Assembly (NCBI RefSeq): GCF_007859915.1
Contig: NZ_SJPM01000014.1
Span: 64,867-128,866, forward strand
Direction: 5' to 3'
Source: Neorhodopirellula pilleata
Lineage (GTDB): Bacteria; Planctomycetota; Planctomycetia; Pirellulales; Pirellulaceae
DNA length: 64,000 nt
The notes under the pieces were generated by a model. The model was not told where the DNA came from and searched no databases. It saw only the letters and a list, made by a program, of their open reading frames with translations. A program made the translations under genes and the position numbers. Below, piece after piece: positions 33,547-42,988 of this stretch (position 1 is the stretch's first letter; each line of letters opens with the position of its first letter).

Positions 33547-34119
33547 ATGGCATGGCGACCCGAGCAGCTTTTACAAACCGGCGAACTGGACAACACCCAG
33601 CGGGGTTGGACGGTTGGTTGGCTGCAATTGGACGGCTTCACTGATCGATTGCAATTGAAACTTGCCGGCAACTGCCACCCGGACCTGGCCGGCTGGAAGT
33701 TTCGAATTCATCGCATCGAGCCCGAATTGTCCAGCGACGAATCTCGTGGCGACGAGGACGCTCGAGCCGACTATTCCAGCATCAGCCTGGATCAGTCCGG
33801 ACATGTCGGTGACATCACAGCCGACCAGATGATCAAACATCACGACATCCCCAACGACGAGTTGGTTCGTCGGTTACTCGCCGGCGAGAAACCACCCTTC
33901 ACTTGGCGTAAATGTCTCTACTTGGAGTGGTTCAGTAACGCCAACGGTCGTGTGGTCATCCAGAGCACTCGATTGGAAGTCGAACGACTCGGCGAGCGAG
34001 CGTTTGAGCTGACCGAAGAAGAATGGAAAGAGCAGGCGAAGTCTAACGCGGAAGAGCTCAACCATTTCATGGCCCAACTGGGTGATATTCTCCGGACTAG
34101 CGAACCTGACGAGGAATGA
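33547..34119 (+). CDS. uncharacterised 190-residue protein
   Basis: ATG with GGGAAG upstream. No family recognised. An N-terminal beta-rich part (GWTVGWLQLDGFTDRLQLKLAG, GWKFRIHRIEP) is followed by an acidic stretch, then LYLEWFSNANGRVVIQSTRLEVERLGERAFELTEEEW. Probably cytoplasmic. Confidence 0.6.
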   Translation: MAWRPEQLLQTGELDNTQRGWTVGWLQLDGFTDRLQLKLAGNCHPDLAGWKFRIHRIEPELSSDESRGDEDARADYSSISLDQSGHVGDITADQMIKHHDIPNDELVRRLLAGEKPPFTWRKCLYLEWFSNANGRVVIQSTRLEVERLGERAFELTEEEWKEQAKSNAEELNHFMAQLGDILRTSEPDEE

Positions 34120-34390
34120 TGAAAGATCATCCCGATCGAATTTCAATCGACGACTGCAGCCCTGGTTGGCATTCTTTGCGATGAAGCGGGCGTCCTTCGC
34201 CCTCCACCCATGCTCAAGTACAATGTCCCTCGAAAATAGTGCTTCGTCAATTTTTTAAATTGAGGGTTGGTTTAAAACGTGGCACGGTGGTCCCCATCGT
34301 GATTCTCGACGGAGGACCGTCGAGCCACGTTGCTGACACCCTAAAGTCAAATGTGGTTGAAGCACTCGTTCCAAATAGCGGAGAATCACG

Positions 34391-34765
34391 TTGGGGAATT
34401 CGGGGGTTTACTTCATCACATGCGAATGCTTCGGCGCGAAGTTCGTAAAGCTCGGACGCTCATCCGACGTGGCCAGCCGCCGTCGTGAGTTACAATCCGG
34501 CTGCCCGTTCGAGTTGGTGATCGAACACGTTCAGCCCCTGGACGAGAAACAGGCGATCGAACACGAACGCCGCTACCGCTCGCTGTTTCGAACGATGGAA
34601 CAGCGAATCTCACAAGTCACCGAAAATTCTTCATCAACCAACAAGAAACGGCTGACTCGCTGGTTCCCCTTCACCGGCGAAATCGAAGCATTCGTGGTGC
34701 AGTTAAAAGAAGGCGAACTTCCTAACACCGCGCTCGCAAGTGACCCTCAAGCGTTGTTGTTCTGA
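34391..34765 (+). CDS. GIY-YIG nuclease-family protein
   Basis: 124 residues if it starts at TTG 34391. GVYFITCECFGAKFVKLGRSSDVASRRRELQSGCPFELVI matches the T5orf172-type GIY-YIG domain, with GVYFI for GIY, VKLGRS for YIG and the conserved Arg and Glu later. Short for the family, so it is a stand-alone nuclease domain or a fragment. Confidence 0.72.
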   Translation: MGNSGVYFITCECFGAKFVKLGRSSDVASRRRELQSGCPFELVIEHVQPLDEKQAIEHERRYRSLFRTMEQRISQVTENSSSTNKKRLTRWFPFTGEIEAFVVQLKEGELPNTALASDPQALLF

Positions 34766-35112
34766 ATGAACGGAACTGTCTCGATGGAGTTGCGAGTCCA
34801 AAAGCTGCTGCAGCAATCAACACCTGTCGATACGCGATTCTGCTTAGCGAGCCTCTCTTGGGGTTACCATGATTGCTAAGTACGTCAGGTGAAGTCATTC
34901 GGTTTATTAGCCGTTCTAGCGGGCTGTCGGTTAAATCGTAACCCGACGCGTAAGCGAGGGATGAGTCAATATCAATTATCCCTCGCTTACGCAGCGGGTT
35001 ACGATTAGATCAACAGCCCCCTAGCCACGGTCCCCGCTTAACCGGGGCTAGCGCCCAAACGGCTAGTGTAGGTAAGCGGAAAAACATGACCAGACGTGCT
35101 TACCGGATTTGC
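34766..35112. other. intergenic interval with palindromic repeat copy 2
   Basis: No supported gene. Its main content is the 72-bp palindrome at 34936-35007, followed by CCCGCTTAACCGGGGCTAGC, a short palindrome of its own. Confidence 0.5.
34936..35007. repeat. 72-bp palindromic repeat, copy 2
   Basis: Same element and orientation as 28596-28667, including the central TGAGTCAATATCAATTA. The GACGCG/GCAGCG bases in the two arms are swapped between the copies. Confidence 0.85.
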
Positions 35113-35379
35113 TCAACCCGGCATCCCGCTGCGCAACAGAAAAACCATGCTCCACAAACGGTCAATCTCACCCCACTCGATGATCTCGACAGGCTTTAGG
35201 CCGTCGAACATTTCGTTGGGTGTCTGAAACCAATGGCTCAGCGATTCACGATCCACCACGTCGCTCAATTCTTCCACCAAGCGATACACTTCGTTGTAAG
35301 GACGCTTCAACTTCTCCGCGTCACCTGCAGTCGATTCCACTTTGGCAATCTCGTCGGGCACAACGCTCGCTTTCTTCAT
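35113..35379 (-). CDS. MbcA/ParS/Xre-type antitoxin domain protein
   Basis: 88 residues. The C-terminal half (LSHWFQTPNEMFDGLKPVEIIEWGEIDRLWSMVFLLRSGMPG) matches the toxin-binding DUF2384 domain of antitoxins that pair with RES NAD-consuming or ADP-ribosylating toxins. No toxin gene is next to it; the neighbour is a PARG-like macrodomain protein. Likely an orphan or rewired antitoxin. Confidence 0.7.
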   Translation of the reverse strand: MKKASVVPDEIAKVESTAGDAEKLKRPYNEVYRLVEELSDVVDRESLSHWFQTPNEMFDGLKPVEIIEWGEIDRLWSMVFLLRSGMPG

Positions 35380-35510
35380 TCGTGCTCACTCTTTTCCGTC
35401 TGGTGATCTTTATGACTTGGCGATGAAATCGTACCAAAAGCGATAAGCGTCGCATCGTACTTTAAGAATAGTTTTTGCCGAGAAAGAATGGGATGGGTGA
35501 CAAACGAACG

Positions 35511-36395
35511 CTACGCCCTGTGGTCGTCGCAGGAGAACACGTCGCTAAACGGTCGCAAGAACCGTCGTTCATCGGACCAATCCGTAATCGCAAAAACGAC
35601 GTGCGAAAACACGCCAGCAAAATCACGCTCGAGCGCTTCGCGGAAATCCATCGCCGTTTGTCTTGGATCATTGCCGAACACGCCACAGCCCCAAGCTCCC
35701 AACACAAGCGTTTGGTATTGATAAGCCCGAGCAATCGCAAGAACGCGATGAATTCGTTGGCGTAGCATCCTTGCTGAATCTATTCGCCCAATCGCCGGAG
35801 CGTACGGCGCAGCACACGTCAAAAAACTGAGGGGCCAGGGCTTGTCGCATTCCATCCCTGCGTCGTCACGAAAAACCGGCACGTCCGGCGACAGAATCGC
35901 CCAATCGCTCGAAGCGGCCAGATCATTGTCGCGGTGGTAGTCATACATCGGATCGCCGAACAGAGTCGCGTACAATGCGCTCGAACGGCAAAGCGTTTCC
36001 TCTTGAGCAGTAGCACCTCGCAAGAAGCCGCCACCCGGTTCGACGCCGTTGGCGAAATTGAGTGCCAGAGGACGATGCCCCTCTTCGACCATCGCACGAG
36101 CGGTAGCCAATGTAGTTCGATTTACGACACTCACCAGAGTGTGATCAAGCGATTGCTGGTCTACCTGCGGCAAGGACGCATCCGGTGGAATCGACACCTT
36201 CGCTGCTTCGGCTGATTTCACTGCAGCCGACCAATTCACCCACCCGTGATCGGTTAAGTACTCGCCGGCATCGATCGCCTCCAACGCAGACCGTCCGAGC
36301 GACTCGGCAATCTCGTAGCGAATCTCAAGAACACGACGGTTCTCGCGTGCCATGACATCAGAATCAATCGTCTCGGAAAAACTAAGCTTGCTCAT
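35511..36395 (-). CDS. microbial PARG-like macrodomain protein (TIGR02452 type)
   Basis: 294 residues. The PARG signature is clear: LNFANGVEPGGGFLRGATAQEETLCRSSALYATL, then TLVLGAWGCGVFGNDP. Family members remove ADP-ribose from modified macromolecules; the GGG-X6-QEE loop holds the catalytic Glu pair. It is 17 bp from the small gene at 36412 and in line with the helicase gene, suggesting one operon in an accessory region. Confidence 0.9.
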   Translation of the reverse strand: MSKLSFSETIDSDVMARENRRVLEIRYEIAESLGRSALEAIDAGEYLTDHGWVNWSAAVKSAEAAKVSIPPDASLPQVDQQSLDHTLVSVVNRTTLATARAMVEEGHRPLALNFANGVEPGGGFLRGATAQEETLCRSSALYATLFGDPMYDYHRDNDLAASSDWAILSPDVPVFRDDAGMECDKPWPLSFLTCAAPYAPAIGRIDSARMLRQRIHRVLAIARAYQYQTLVLGAWGCGVFGNDPRQTAMDFREALERDFAGVFSHVVFAITDWSDERRFLRPFSDVFSCDDHRA

Positions 36396-36411
36396 TGCGG
36401 TCCTTTGGATC

Positions 36412-36573
36412 CTAAGGATTGTTCACGTCTTCGTCCCACATCTCGCGATACGCATCAACGTACGTTGCGACGAGATCGAGGTCCCAGTAGTGGCGACAAA
36501 GCATCTTAAATAAGACAAGTCCTCGCTCTGAGCACGGGAATCCGAGTAAGCCATCGAGAGTCGACTCGATCAA
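36412..36573 (-). CDS. short ORF between the helicase and PARG genes
   Basis: 53 residues if it starts at TTG 36573, which has AAGGAG nine bases upstream. The text (LIESTLDGLLGFPCSERGLVLFKMLCRHYWDLDLVATYVDAYREMWDED) is protein-like. It is in the same frame as the helicase gene and separated from its stop by only nine sense codons, so it might also be the former C-terminus of that protein. No family recognised. Confidence 0.45.
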   Translation of the reverse strand: MIESTLDGLLGFPCSERGLVLFKMLCRHYWDLDLVATYVDAYREMWDEDVNNP

Positions 36574-36600
36574 ACGTCGATACTCCTTATGTTCAACATT

Positions 36601-39084
36601 TCAAATCGCAATCTGTTGCTGCATCGTACGAAGCAAGCGTGTGGGCACAGCGTGTTGCAGCCGCCAAGTGATGCTTACCGGGCGACTACCTGAATGACTC
36701 ACGTAGTCGCACGGGCCGAGGAAGTGGTAAGGGGCCGAAAGACCGGAAGATAGGTTTTTGCTCTCCCGGACGAACAGCAACGGTGTGTATCCCATTATGC
36801 GATGGCGTATGTAACGTTGGCCTGTCGGCGATTGTTCGGAAGTATGACTTTGAGATTGCCAGTGAAACAGATGATGTGAAATGAGGTAGTCTTCGTACAT
36901 GGTTGTCGGAGAATACTCGTTTTCCGACTTTTGCAACGTCACGAAAAACACATCAATATTTCGGTCTTTCATGTGTAGAACGCCCTCGCGTTGGCTTGGT
37001 CGATTATTATAGCTCCAGTGGCCCAGAGCGACGAGGATCTCATCACGCGTGTACGCTGCGTGGATCGCCAACGGATCGTACGCTGGTGAAGCGAACGAAG
37101 GGCATTGCGGCGAGTGTTGCAGGCGATAGTCAAAGACAGCTTGCAGATCAGCGATCGCAGTCGGGTTGGATCGCAGACGATTCTCGGCATCTTCGAGTGT
37201 CATTTCGGAATATTGCATTCCCCACAGCGTTGTGTGCAGCATCGCGATCAGCGTCCTCATTTCGGCGGACGTTGTTTGCTGGGGCGAATGTAGATGCTGT
37301 GACAACGCACTTATCTGTTGAGGGCAATTGATGTGGCTCAATCGACAGAGCCCCTTGGCCAGTTGCTTCTCATCTGGTGCGACGACCGCCTCTCCGATTC
37401 CCGCGTCGGCCAGCAGACGTGACCAAAGTCCTCGCTTCAACAATTCATCCAGCGTGGTATCGAAGTAGTCAATGGCATCTTCTATCGACGGTGTGCGCCC
37501 GAGATACCGCTTTAGGTCGCGCAGCGACGCCAGCATTCGCGGGCGTACCAAGCGTATTGACTCACGTACGTTCGCGAGCACCCGCTGCTGAGCGACTCGC
37601 TCGAGCTTGATCACGCATCCGCTCGGCAGATGCGGAAACTCAGCTTCAATTTCGTCGTCGAGCTTGGCCATTGGCTTGCCACTTAGCGCTCGAAAACGGC
37701 TCGCAAATCGAAACTCTTTCCGTTGCGCACCGATGAAGTCGAGCACAGTGAGGCATTCTTTATCAAAATGCAATCGTAGACCACGTCCCAGTTGCTGAAG
37801 GAACACGGTGAGACTTTCCGTAGGACGCAAAAACAACACCGTATCGACTTCAGGAATATCGACACCCTCATTGTAAAGATCGACAACGAAGATGAAGTTC
37901 ACACCGCGATCCCGCAATCTCTGCTGAGCCGTGTTGCGTTCATCATCTGTCGACTGGGCGGAAAGTGCGATGGCAGGTACGCCATTGTCATCAAAGAATC
38001 TTGCCATGAATTCGGCGTGAGCGACGCTGACGCAAAACGCAAGTCCTCGCACATCCGCCAGGTTCAAAACCGTATCGCAGACTTTTTCGAGAATCAATTG
38101 AGCTCGGACGTCGTTGCCGGTATACAGGCGATCCAAGTCATCCACTCGGTAGCCGCCTCGCTGCCAATCAAGCGCATCCAAGTCGACCGAATCGGCGATG
38201 CCGAAATACTGGAAAGGGCATAGCAACCGTCGATTGATCGCGTCAGGCAGTCGAATCTCCGCGCTGGCTCTCCCGCCGAACCAGGTCAACACGTCGAGTT
38301 CGTCTGAGCGTTCGGGCGTTGCGGTGAGTCCCAGCAGGATCGTCGGCTGAACATGGCCAAGCAGTGCTTGATAACTTGGCGCTGCCGCGTGATGAAATTC
38401 ATCGACCACAATATATTCAAACCGATCTGCCGCTTCGTCGATCAGCTTCCTGGAGTTGTAACTCTGGATCGAACAGAACAAATAATCGCGCTGACCTGGA
38501 TCTTTACCATCGACGAGCAAGTCGCCAAAGTTTTGGTCCCTGACGACGCAGCGAAACGATGTCAAGGCCTGATTGAGGATTTCCTTGCGATGAGCGATGA
38601 ACAGTAACCGTGGTTTTCGACCAACTTGCTGGGCCACACGCGCGTAATCGAATGCGGCTATCATCGTCTTGCCGGTTCCGGTCGCCGCAACGACGAGATG
38701 GCGATGCTTGTTGTGCACCTCGCGTTCCGCCGCAATGATGTCGAGGATTTCTTCTTGGAATGGAAACGGGCGAAGATCGAAATGGATTGTTGTGCTCGAG
38801 TCCGAGGTGACTCGACGTTCTCGTTGGATCGCCTCACGTAGTCTAGGAACAGCTTGCTCGTCGTAGGTTTGAAATTCATCGTCTTGCCAGTACGTCTCGA
38901 AGGTTCCCGTCACCTTCTCCCAAAGATAAGGCAATTCGTACTGGCTGATCTTGGTTGTCCATTCGAGTCCTTCGGACAACGCAGCGTTGGATAAATTCGC
39001 CGACCCCACGTACGCGCTGCCAAAGCCAGTGTTTCGATGAAACAGATAAGCCTTTGCGTGCAGTCGCGTGGGCATTCGTGACAC
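36601..39084 (-). CDS. DEAD/DEAH helicase with PLD motif, 5'-truncated
   Basis: 827 residues as read. It begins abruptly inside a phospholipase-D-like nuclease domain (TRLHAKAYLFHR and GSANLSNAAL form one HKD motif). Then comes a superfamily 2 helicase: Walker A ATGTGKT, DEFHH box, LTATPERSD, and helicase C with GRGLR, followed by a DUF3427-type C-terminal domain. Full-length relatives have about 200 more N-terminal residues with the first half of the PLD domain, so the start is lost at the junction near 39075. The GTG at 39084 has no convincing binding site. Confidence 0.8.
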   Translation of the reverse strand: MSRMPTRLHAKAYLFHRNTGFGSAYVGSANLSNAALSEGLEWTTKISQYELPYLWEKVTGTFETYWQDDEFQTYDEQAVPRLREAIQRERRVTSDSSTTIHFDLRPFPFQEEILDIIAAEREVHNKHRHLVVAATGTGKTMIAAFDYARVAQQVGRKPRLLFIAHRKEILNQALTSFRCVVRDQNFGDLLVDGKDPGQRDYLFCSIQSYNSRKLIDEAADRFEYIVVDEFHHAAAPSYQALLGHVQPTILLGLTATPERSDELDVLTWFGGRASAEIRLPDAINRRLLCPFQYFGIADSVDLDALDWQRGGYRVDDLDRLYTGNDVRAQLILEKVCDTVLNLADVRGLAFCVSVAHAEFMARFFDDNGVPAIALSAQSTDDERNTAQQRLRDRGVNFIFVVDLYNEGVDIPEVDTVLFLRPTESLTVFLQQLGRGLRLHFDKECLTVLDFIGAQRKEFRFASRFRALSGKPMAKLDDEIEAEFPHLPSGCVIKLERVAQQRVLANVRESIRLVRPRMLASLRDLKRYLGRTPSIEDAIDYFDTTLDELLKRGLWSRLLADAGIGEAVVAPDEKQLAKGLCRLSHINCPQQISALSQHLHSPQQTTSAEMRTLIAMLHTTLWGMQYSEMTLEDAENRLRSNPTAIADLQAVFDYRLQHSPQCPSFASPAYDPLAIHAAYTRDEILVALGHWSYNNRPSQREGVLHMKDRNIDVFFVTLQKSENEYSPTTMYEDYLISHHLFHWQSQSHTSEQSPTGQRYIRHRIMGYTPLLFVRESKNLSSGLSAPYHFLGPCDYVSHSGSRPVSITWRLQHAVPTRLLRTMQQQIAI

Positions 39085-41170
39085 GGTCGACTTTGATCAG
39101 ATCCCTTGGCGAAATGGACGGTTCGATCAGGAAGAGCTGGAACGTCTAGTCGCTCAGAGCGAGCGGATGGATCGGCTGTGGCAAGCTCTTGCGGAGCATC
39201 CCGGACAGCGAACGATTGTGTTTTGCTGTTCGCGGCGACACGCCGTTTTCGCCCGCGATTGGTTGCGTGCCAAAGGCGTGAGCTCGGCGGCCGTGTTTTC
39301 TGGAGAAGGGGGCGACAGCTATGGTCGGTCGCTGGAACAACTTCGTGAGGGCAAGCTGGAAACGCTCTGTGTCGTTGACATGTTCAACGAAGGCTTGGAC
39401 GTACCGGCGGTCGATCGAGTCGTGATGCTGCGGCCGACGGAATCGAAGGTTGTGTTCTTGCAGCAACTCGGGCGCGGCTTGCGGGCCAGTGTTGGGAAGA
39501 CTCGGCTGCTGGTAATTGAGTTCGTTGGCAACCACCGCATCTTCGCGCAGCGAATGTTGCACTTGCTGTCGTTGAGTGGTGATACGGCCAGTTGGTCTGA
39601 TTTGAGAAAGTGGCTTGGTGGAGCTGAGCCGGTGTTGCCCGCCGGTTGCCTGCTGGACGTGGAACTGGATGCGATAGATGTTTTGAAACAGTTTTTGCCC
39701 ACTGGTGCGACGGCTAGTGTTGAAGCTTATCGCGGGATGCGCGACGAATTGGGACGACGGCCGATGCCGGCGGAGTTGATCGCCCGAGGGTACAACCCGG
39801 GAACGATCAGCCGTAGCGCGGGAAGCTGGTTCGAGTTTGTGGCAGAGGAAGGGGATCTCGACGAATTGGAGCAGCAGGTCGTAGCGTCGCTTAAAGATTG
39901 GCTAAAAACGGTTGAAACAACCAGTCTGAACAAGTCCTATAAGATGGTGGTGCTGCGGGCCTTGTTAGACCAATCGGCTTTTTTCGAGTCGGTCGAACTT
40001 CCGCAATTTGCCAAGCAGTGTCGGCGTTACATGTTGGAGCATCCGATCTTGCAGCGTGACTTGCTGCAAGGCAACCACGCGGTCGATCATCACAATGCCA
40101 GCGACGAGGAATGGACAGCTTGGTGGATCCAGTGGCCGATTGATCGTTGGTTGGACGAGCAGAACGGGCAACGCTGGTTCACACGAAAGGGCGATCGTTT
40201 CGGTTTGTCGATTGAGTGTGCTGAAGAGCTTCGACCAGACTTGGAAGCAATGACGGAGGAATTGGTCGATGGACGTTTGGCTCGCTATATCCAAAGCAAA
40301 CGCCTCAAAGAAGTTTCGATCAACGAACTGTCGTTTACGGGAAAAGTTTCTCACACCAGTGGGCGACCGATCCTTTTCGTTCCGACCGAGACGCAGCAGC
40401 CGGGTCGGCCGGTTGGTCCAACGGATGTGCAACTGCCGGATGGAAGTGTTTGGACGTTTAAGTTCGTGAAAGTTGCCTGCAATGTCGCGCACCCAGTTGG
40501 GCAAAGCAAAAACCAGTTGCCCGACTTGCTTCGCCGATGGTTCGGGAAAGATGCGGGATTGCCGGGGACCGACTTTCACGTGCGGTTTGATATGGAAGAT
40601 GGAAGCTGGCGAGTGGAACCGGTCGAAGCCAGCGTTGTATCCGAGGAAAGCCCGGAAACTCAAGAGACTGCAGCGCAAGGCTTTGGTGCAATGCTACAGC
40701 CATCGATAGCGAACTCAGCCAAGTTCACAACGCATGTTCCTGTTTACGACTTGGTGGCCGCAGCGGGTACTTTCGGTGAGGAGGGAATTCCTGAAGAGAT
40801 TGGCTGGGTTGAGGTGGCTGGGCACAAGCTAAAACCTGGGATGTTTGCGGCTCGGGTTGTCGGCGAATCGATGCAGCCTCGAATTCCCAGCGGCAGTGTC
40901 TGTTTGTTTAGACCGTGCCCAACAGGCTCGAGGCAGGGCCGTTTGGTGCTGGTGCAACTCAACACACATGCCGACCCAGAAGACGGCGGACGCTATACGG
41001 TCAAGCGTTACCACTCGACGAAGCGAGCCGCCGACGATAGCTGGGAGCATCAATCCATTGAGCTTCAGCCGCTGAATCCTGAATATCCGCCGATTGAGGT
41101 CGATGAGCATGTCGCGTCCGATTTGCGGGTTCTTGGGGAGTTCTTGGAAGTGCTTGACGCATCACTGTGA
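39068..41170 (+). CDS. helicase C-terminal half with S24 peptidase-like domain, 5'-truncated
   Basis: 700 residues as read. It starts within a helicase, just before the C-terminal RecA domain (TIVFCCSRRHAVFARDWL, VDMFNEGLDVPAVDRVVMLRPTES, QQLGRGLR). The ATP-binding half is missing. The last 150 residues are LexA/S24-like, with GESMQPRIPSGS (catalytic Ser) and YTVKRYH (catalytic Lys). Related proteins are SOS-type or defence-linked helicases. It overlaps the other truncated helicase head to head, so it has no normal 5' end and is probably not functional. Confidence 0.75.
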   Translation: MGIRDTVDFDQIPWRNGRFDQEELERLVAQSERMDRLWQALAEHPGQRTIVFCCSRRHAVFARDWLRAKGVSSAAVFSGEGGDSYGRSLEQLREGKLETLCVVDMFNEGLDVPAVDRVVMLRPTESKVVFLQQLGRGLRASVGKTRLLVIEFVGNHRIFAQRMLHLLSLSGDTASWSDLRKWLGGAEPVLPAGCLLDVELDAIDVLKQFLPTGATASVEAYRGMRDELGRRPMPAELIARGYNPGTISRSAGSWFEFVAEEGDLDELEQQVVASLKDWLKTVETTSLNKSYKMVVLRALLDQSAFFESVELPQFAKQCRRYMLEHPILQRDLLQGNHAVDHHNASDEEWTAWWIQWPIDRWLDEQNGQRWFTRKGDRFGLSIECAEELRPDLEAMTEELVDGRLARYIQSKRLKEVSINELSFTGKVSHTSGRPILFVPTETQQPGRPVGPTDVQLPDGSVWTFKFVKVACNVAHPVGQSKNQLPDLLRRWFGKDAGLPGTDFHVRFDMEDGSWRVEPVEASVVSEESPETQETAAQGFGAMLQPSIANSAKFTTHVPVYDLVAAAGTFGEEGIPEEIGWVEVAGHKLKPGMFAARVVGESMQPRIPSGSVCLFRPCPTGSRQGRLVLVQLNTHADPEDGGRYTVKRYHSTKRAADDSWEHQSIELQPLNPEYPPIEVDEHVASDLRVLGEFLEVLDASL

Positions 41171-41233
41171 ACCTGCCGGGCAACCTCGCCGTCACATTAC
41201 AGATATTTACGATCCGTGTGGCGAGGAGATCTG

Positions 41234-42232
41234 ATGCGAAAACTAGCAACCATCCGCACTGTGCTTGAGACTCGCCCGATCGAGGGTGCGGATATGATCG
41301 AACTGGCCGTTGTTGATGGCTGGAAGTGCGTGACGAAGAAGGGGGAGTTCGCGGCCGGCGATGCGGTGATTTATTGCGAGATCGATTCGTTCTTGCCGGT
41401 GCGGGATGAGTTTGAGTTTCTGCGTAAATCGTCGCTGAAGGTGATGGATGACCGCGAAGGTTTCCGACTGCGAACGGTCAAGCTGCGCGGTCAGATTTCT
41501 CAAGGACTGCTGCTGGCCCCGAGCATCCTTGGCCGCTCGTTTAATCTTGGCGAAGACGTGACAGACGAATTAGGGATCGTGAAGTACGAGGCGCCGATTC
41601 CGGCTTGCTTGGGTGGCGATGTGGTGGGTGGGTTTCCCGCGTTTATCGCGAAGACGGATGAGGAACGGATTCAGAACTTGGCCGCCGATTTTGATTCGTT
41701 CCGTGGACATGCGTTCTATGTTTCGGAAAAGATCGACGGCACTTCGTTCACGGCGTTTGTTCATGAGGAGCAGTTTGGCGTTTGTGGTCGCAACTGGCAG
41801 TTGGCTGAAGATGCATCGAATAGTCACTGGCGAGTCGTCCGCGACTTGGACCTGCGCGGCAGGATGAAAACGCTGGGCCGGTCGCTTGCGATTCAGGGCG
41901 AGCTGGTCGGGCCGGGAATCCAGAAGAACCGCTACGCATTGAAGGCACCGACCGTGTTTGTTTTCAATGTGTTCGATATCGCTGCGTCGGCCTACGTTCA
42001 CAAAGCCGAGATGGAAACGATCTGTCGCGAGCTTGATTTGTCGATCGTCCCGCCGCTGGGCGAAATGATCGTGCCTGATTGTCTGGATGCGATCTTGACG
42101 TCGGCCGAGGGGAAGAGCGTCTTGAATCCGAAGACCGAACGTGAAGGGCTGGTTTGGGTTCGCGGCTCGGGGGATGATCGCGTTTCGTTCAAAACGATCT
42201 CTAACAAGTTCCTCGCCAAGCATGGCGATTAG
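41234..42232 (+). CDS. ATP-dependent RNA ligase (Rnl5/DraRnl-like)
   Basis: 332 residues from the ATG with GAGGAG upstream. An N-terminal OB-like domain (KCVTKKGEFAAGDAVIYCEIDSFLP) precedes the nucleotidyltransferase domain with motif I SEKIDGTSF (adenylated Lys), motif III-like VFVFNVFDI, motif IV EGLVWV and motif V-like RVSFKTISNKFL. The domain order resembles the Deinococcus RNA ligase, which seals nicked RNA. It heads a cluster with two phosphoesterases and endonuclease V next to the Ro60 remnant. Confidence 0.85.
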   Translation: MRKLATIRTVLETRPIEGADMIELAVVDGWKCVTKKGEFAAGDAVIYCEIDSFLPVRDEFEFLRKSSLKVMDDREGFRLRTVKLRGQISQGLLLAPSILGRSFNLGEDVTDELGIVKYEAPIPACLGGDVVGGFPAFIAKTDEERIQNLAADFDSFRGHAFYVSEKIDGTSFTAFVHEEQFGVCGRNWQLAEDASNSHWRVVRDLDLRGRMKTLGRSLAIQGELVGPGIQKNRYALKAPTVFVFNVFDIAASAYVHKAEMETICRELDLSIVPPLGEMIVPDCLDAILTSAEGKSVLNPKTEREGLVWVRGSGDDRVSFKTISNKFLAKHGD

Positions 42233-42235
42233 GCC

Positions 42236-42922
42236 ATGAAAATCTGGTTCATTTCTGACACTCACACTCGGCACGCGGAGCTGACGGTTCCGCGTGCCGA
42301 TGTGGTGATCCACTGCGGCGATGAGGCGAACGTGCGCAAGCCTTGGCTGAATCAGTTGCAATCGAAAGCTTTCTTCGACTGGTTTGTGAATCTGGAGATC
42401 GAAACGAAAATCTTTATTCCAGGCAACCATTCAACGGCGATCGCGGAGGGGTTGATCACACCGAGGCATTTTCCAACGGTTCACTTTTTGATTCATGAAG
42501 CGATGGAACTCGGCGGGTTGCGGATCTTTGGTTCTCCGTACACACCTGCTTTCTTCGATTGGGCGTACATGAAGGACCGTGAAGAATTGGACGGCTACTG
42601 GGCCGAGATCCCCGGCGACACCGACCTGCTGATCACGCACGGTCCGCCCAAGGGCATTCGCGACGTGACGCGGCACTGGCGCACGAAGGAACCGATCCAT
42701 GTTGGCTCCAAGAAATTGACGCGTCACGTGATCGAGCGAATTCAGCCTCGGATTCACGCGTTCGGGCACATTCATGATGAAGCGGGAATCGAGAATTTTG
42801 GCTGCGAAACTCGTGAGGGGATTCAGTTCATCAATGCTTCGTGCTGTGACCTGATAGGCCGCTTGGTCAACCACGGAATGGTGGTGGATATTGAACCAGG
42901 GGAGCAAGACGATGAAGTTTGA
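42236..42922 (+). CDS. calcineurin-like metallophosphoesterase 1
   Basis: 228 residues, three bases after the RNA ligase stop, so cotranscribed and probably coupled. Metal-binding motifs are ISDTHTRH, VIHCGDEAN (GD), PGNHS (GNH), LLITHGPP and FGHIHD. This is the standard set for a di-metal phosphoesterase. Coupling to an RNA ligase suggests removal of 3' or cyclic phosphate ends before sealing; this is inference. Confidence 0.88.
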   Translation: MKIWFISDTHTRHAELTVPRADVVIHCGDEANVRKPWLNQLQSKAFFDWFVNLEIETKIFIPGNHSTAIAEGLITPRHFPTVHFLIHEAMELGGLRIFGSPYTPAFFDWAYMKDREELDGYWAEIPGDTDLLITHGPPKGIRDVTRHWRTKEPIHVGSKKLTRHVIERIQPRIHAFGHIHDEAGIENFGCETREGIQFINASCCDLIGRLVNHGMVVDIEPGEQDDEV

Positions 42923-42980
42923 CGTCGAGCCTGAAATGACGTCGGCCGAGTTCATCGACGTCTTGCGGCGTACGGCGTAG
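42912..42980 (+). pseudogene. N-terminal remnant of a GNAT-type gene
   Basis: An ATG inside the end of the phosphoesterase gene opens 22 codons ending in SAEFIDVLRRTA then a stop. The text is like the start of GNAT acetyltransferases (EFIDVLRRSTLAERRP). The rest of the gene is gone, replaced by the convergent endonuclease V gene. Confidence 0.45.
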
Positions 42981-42988
42981 CAATTGGA

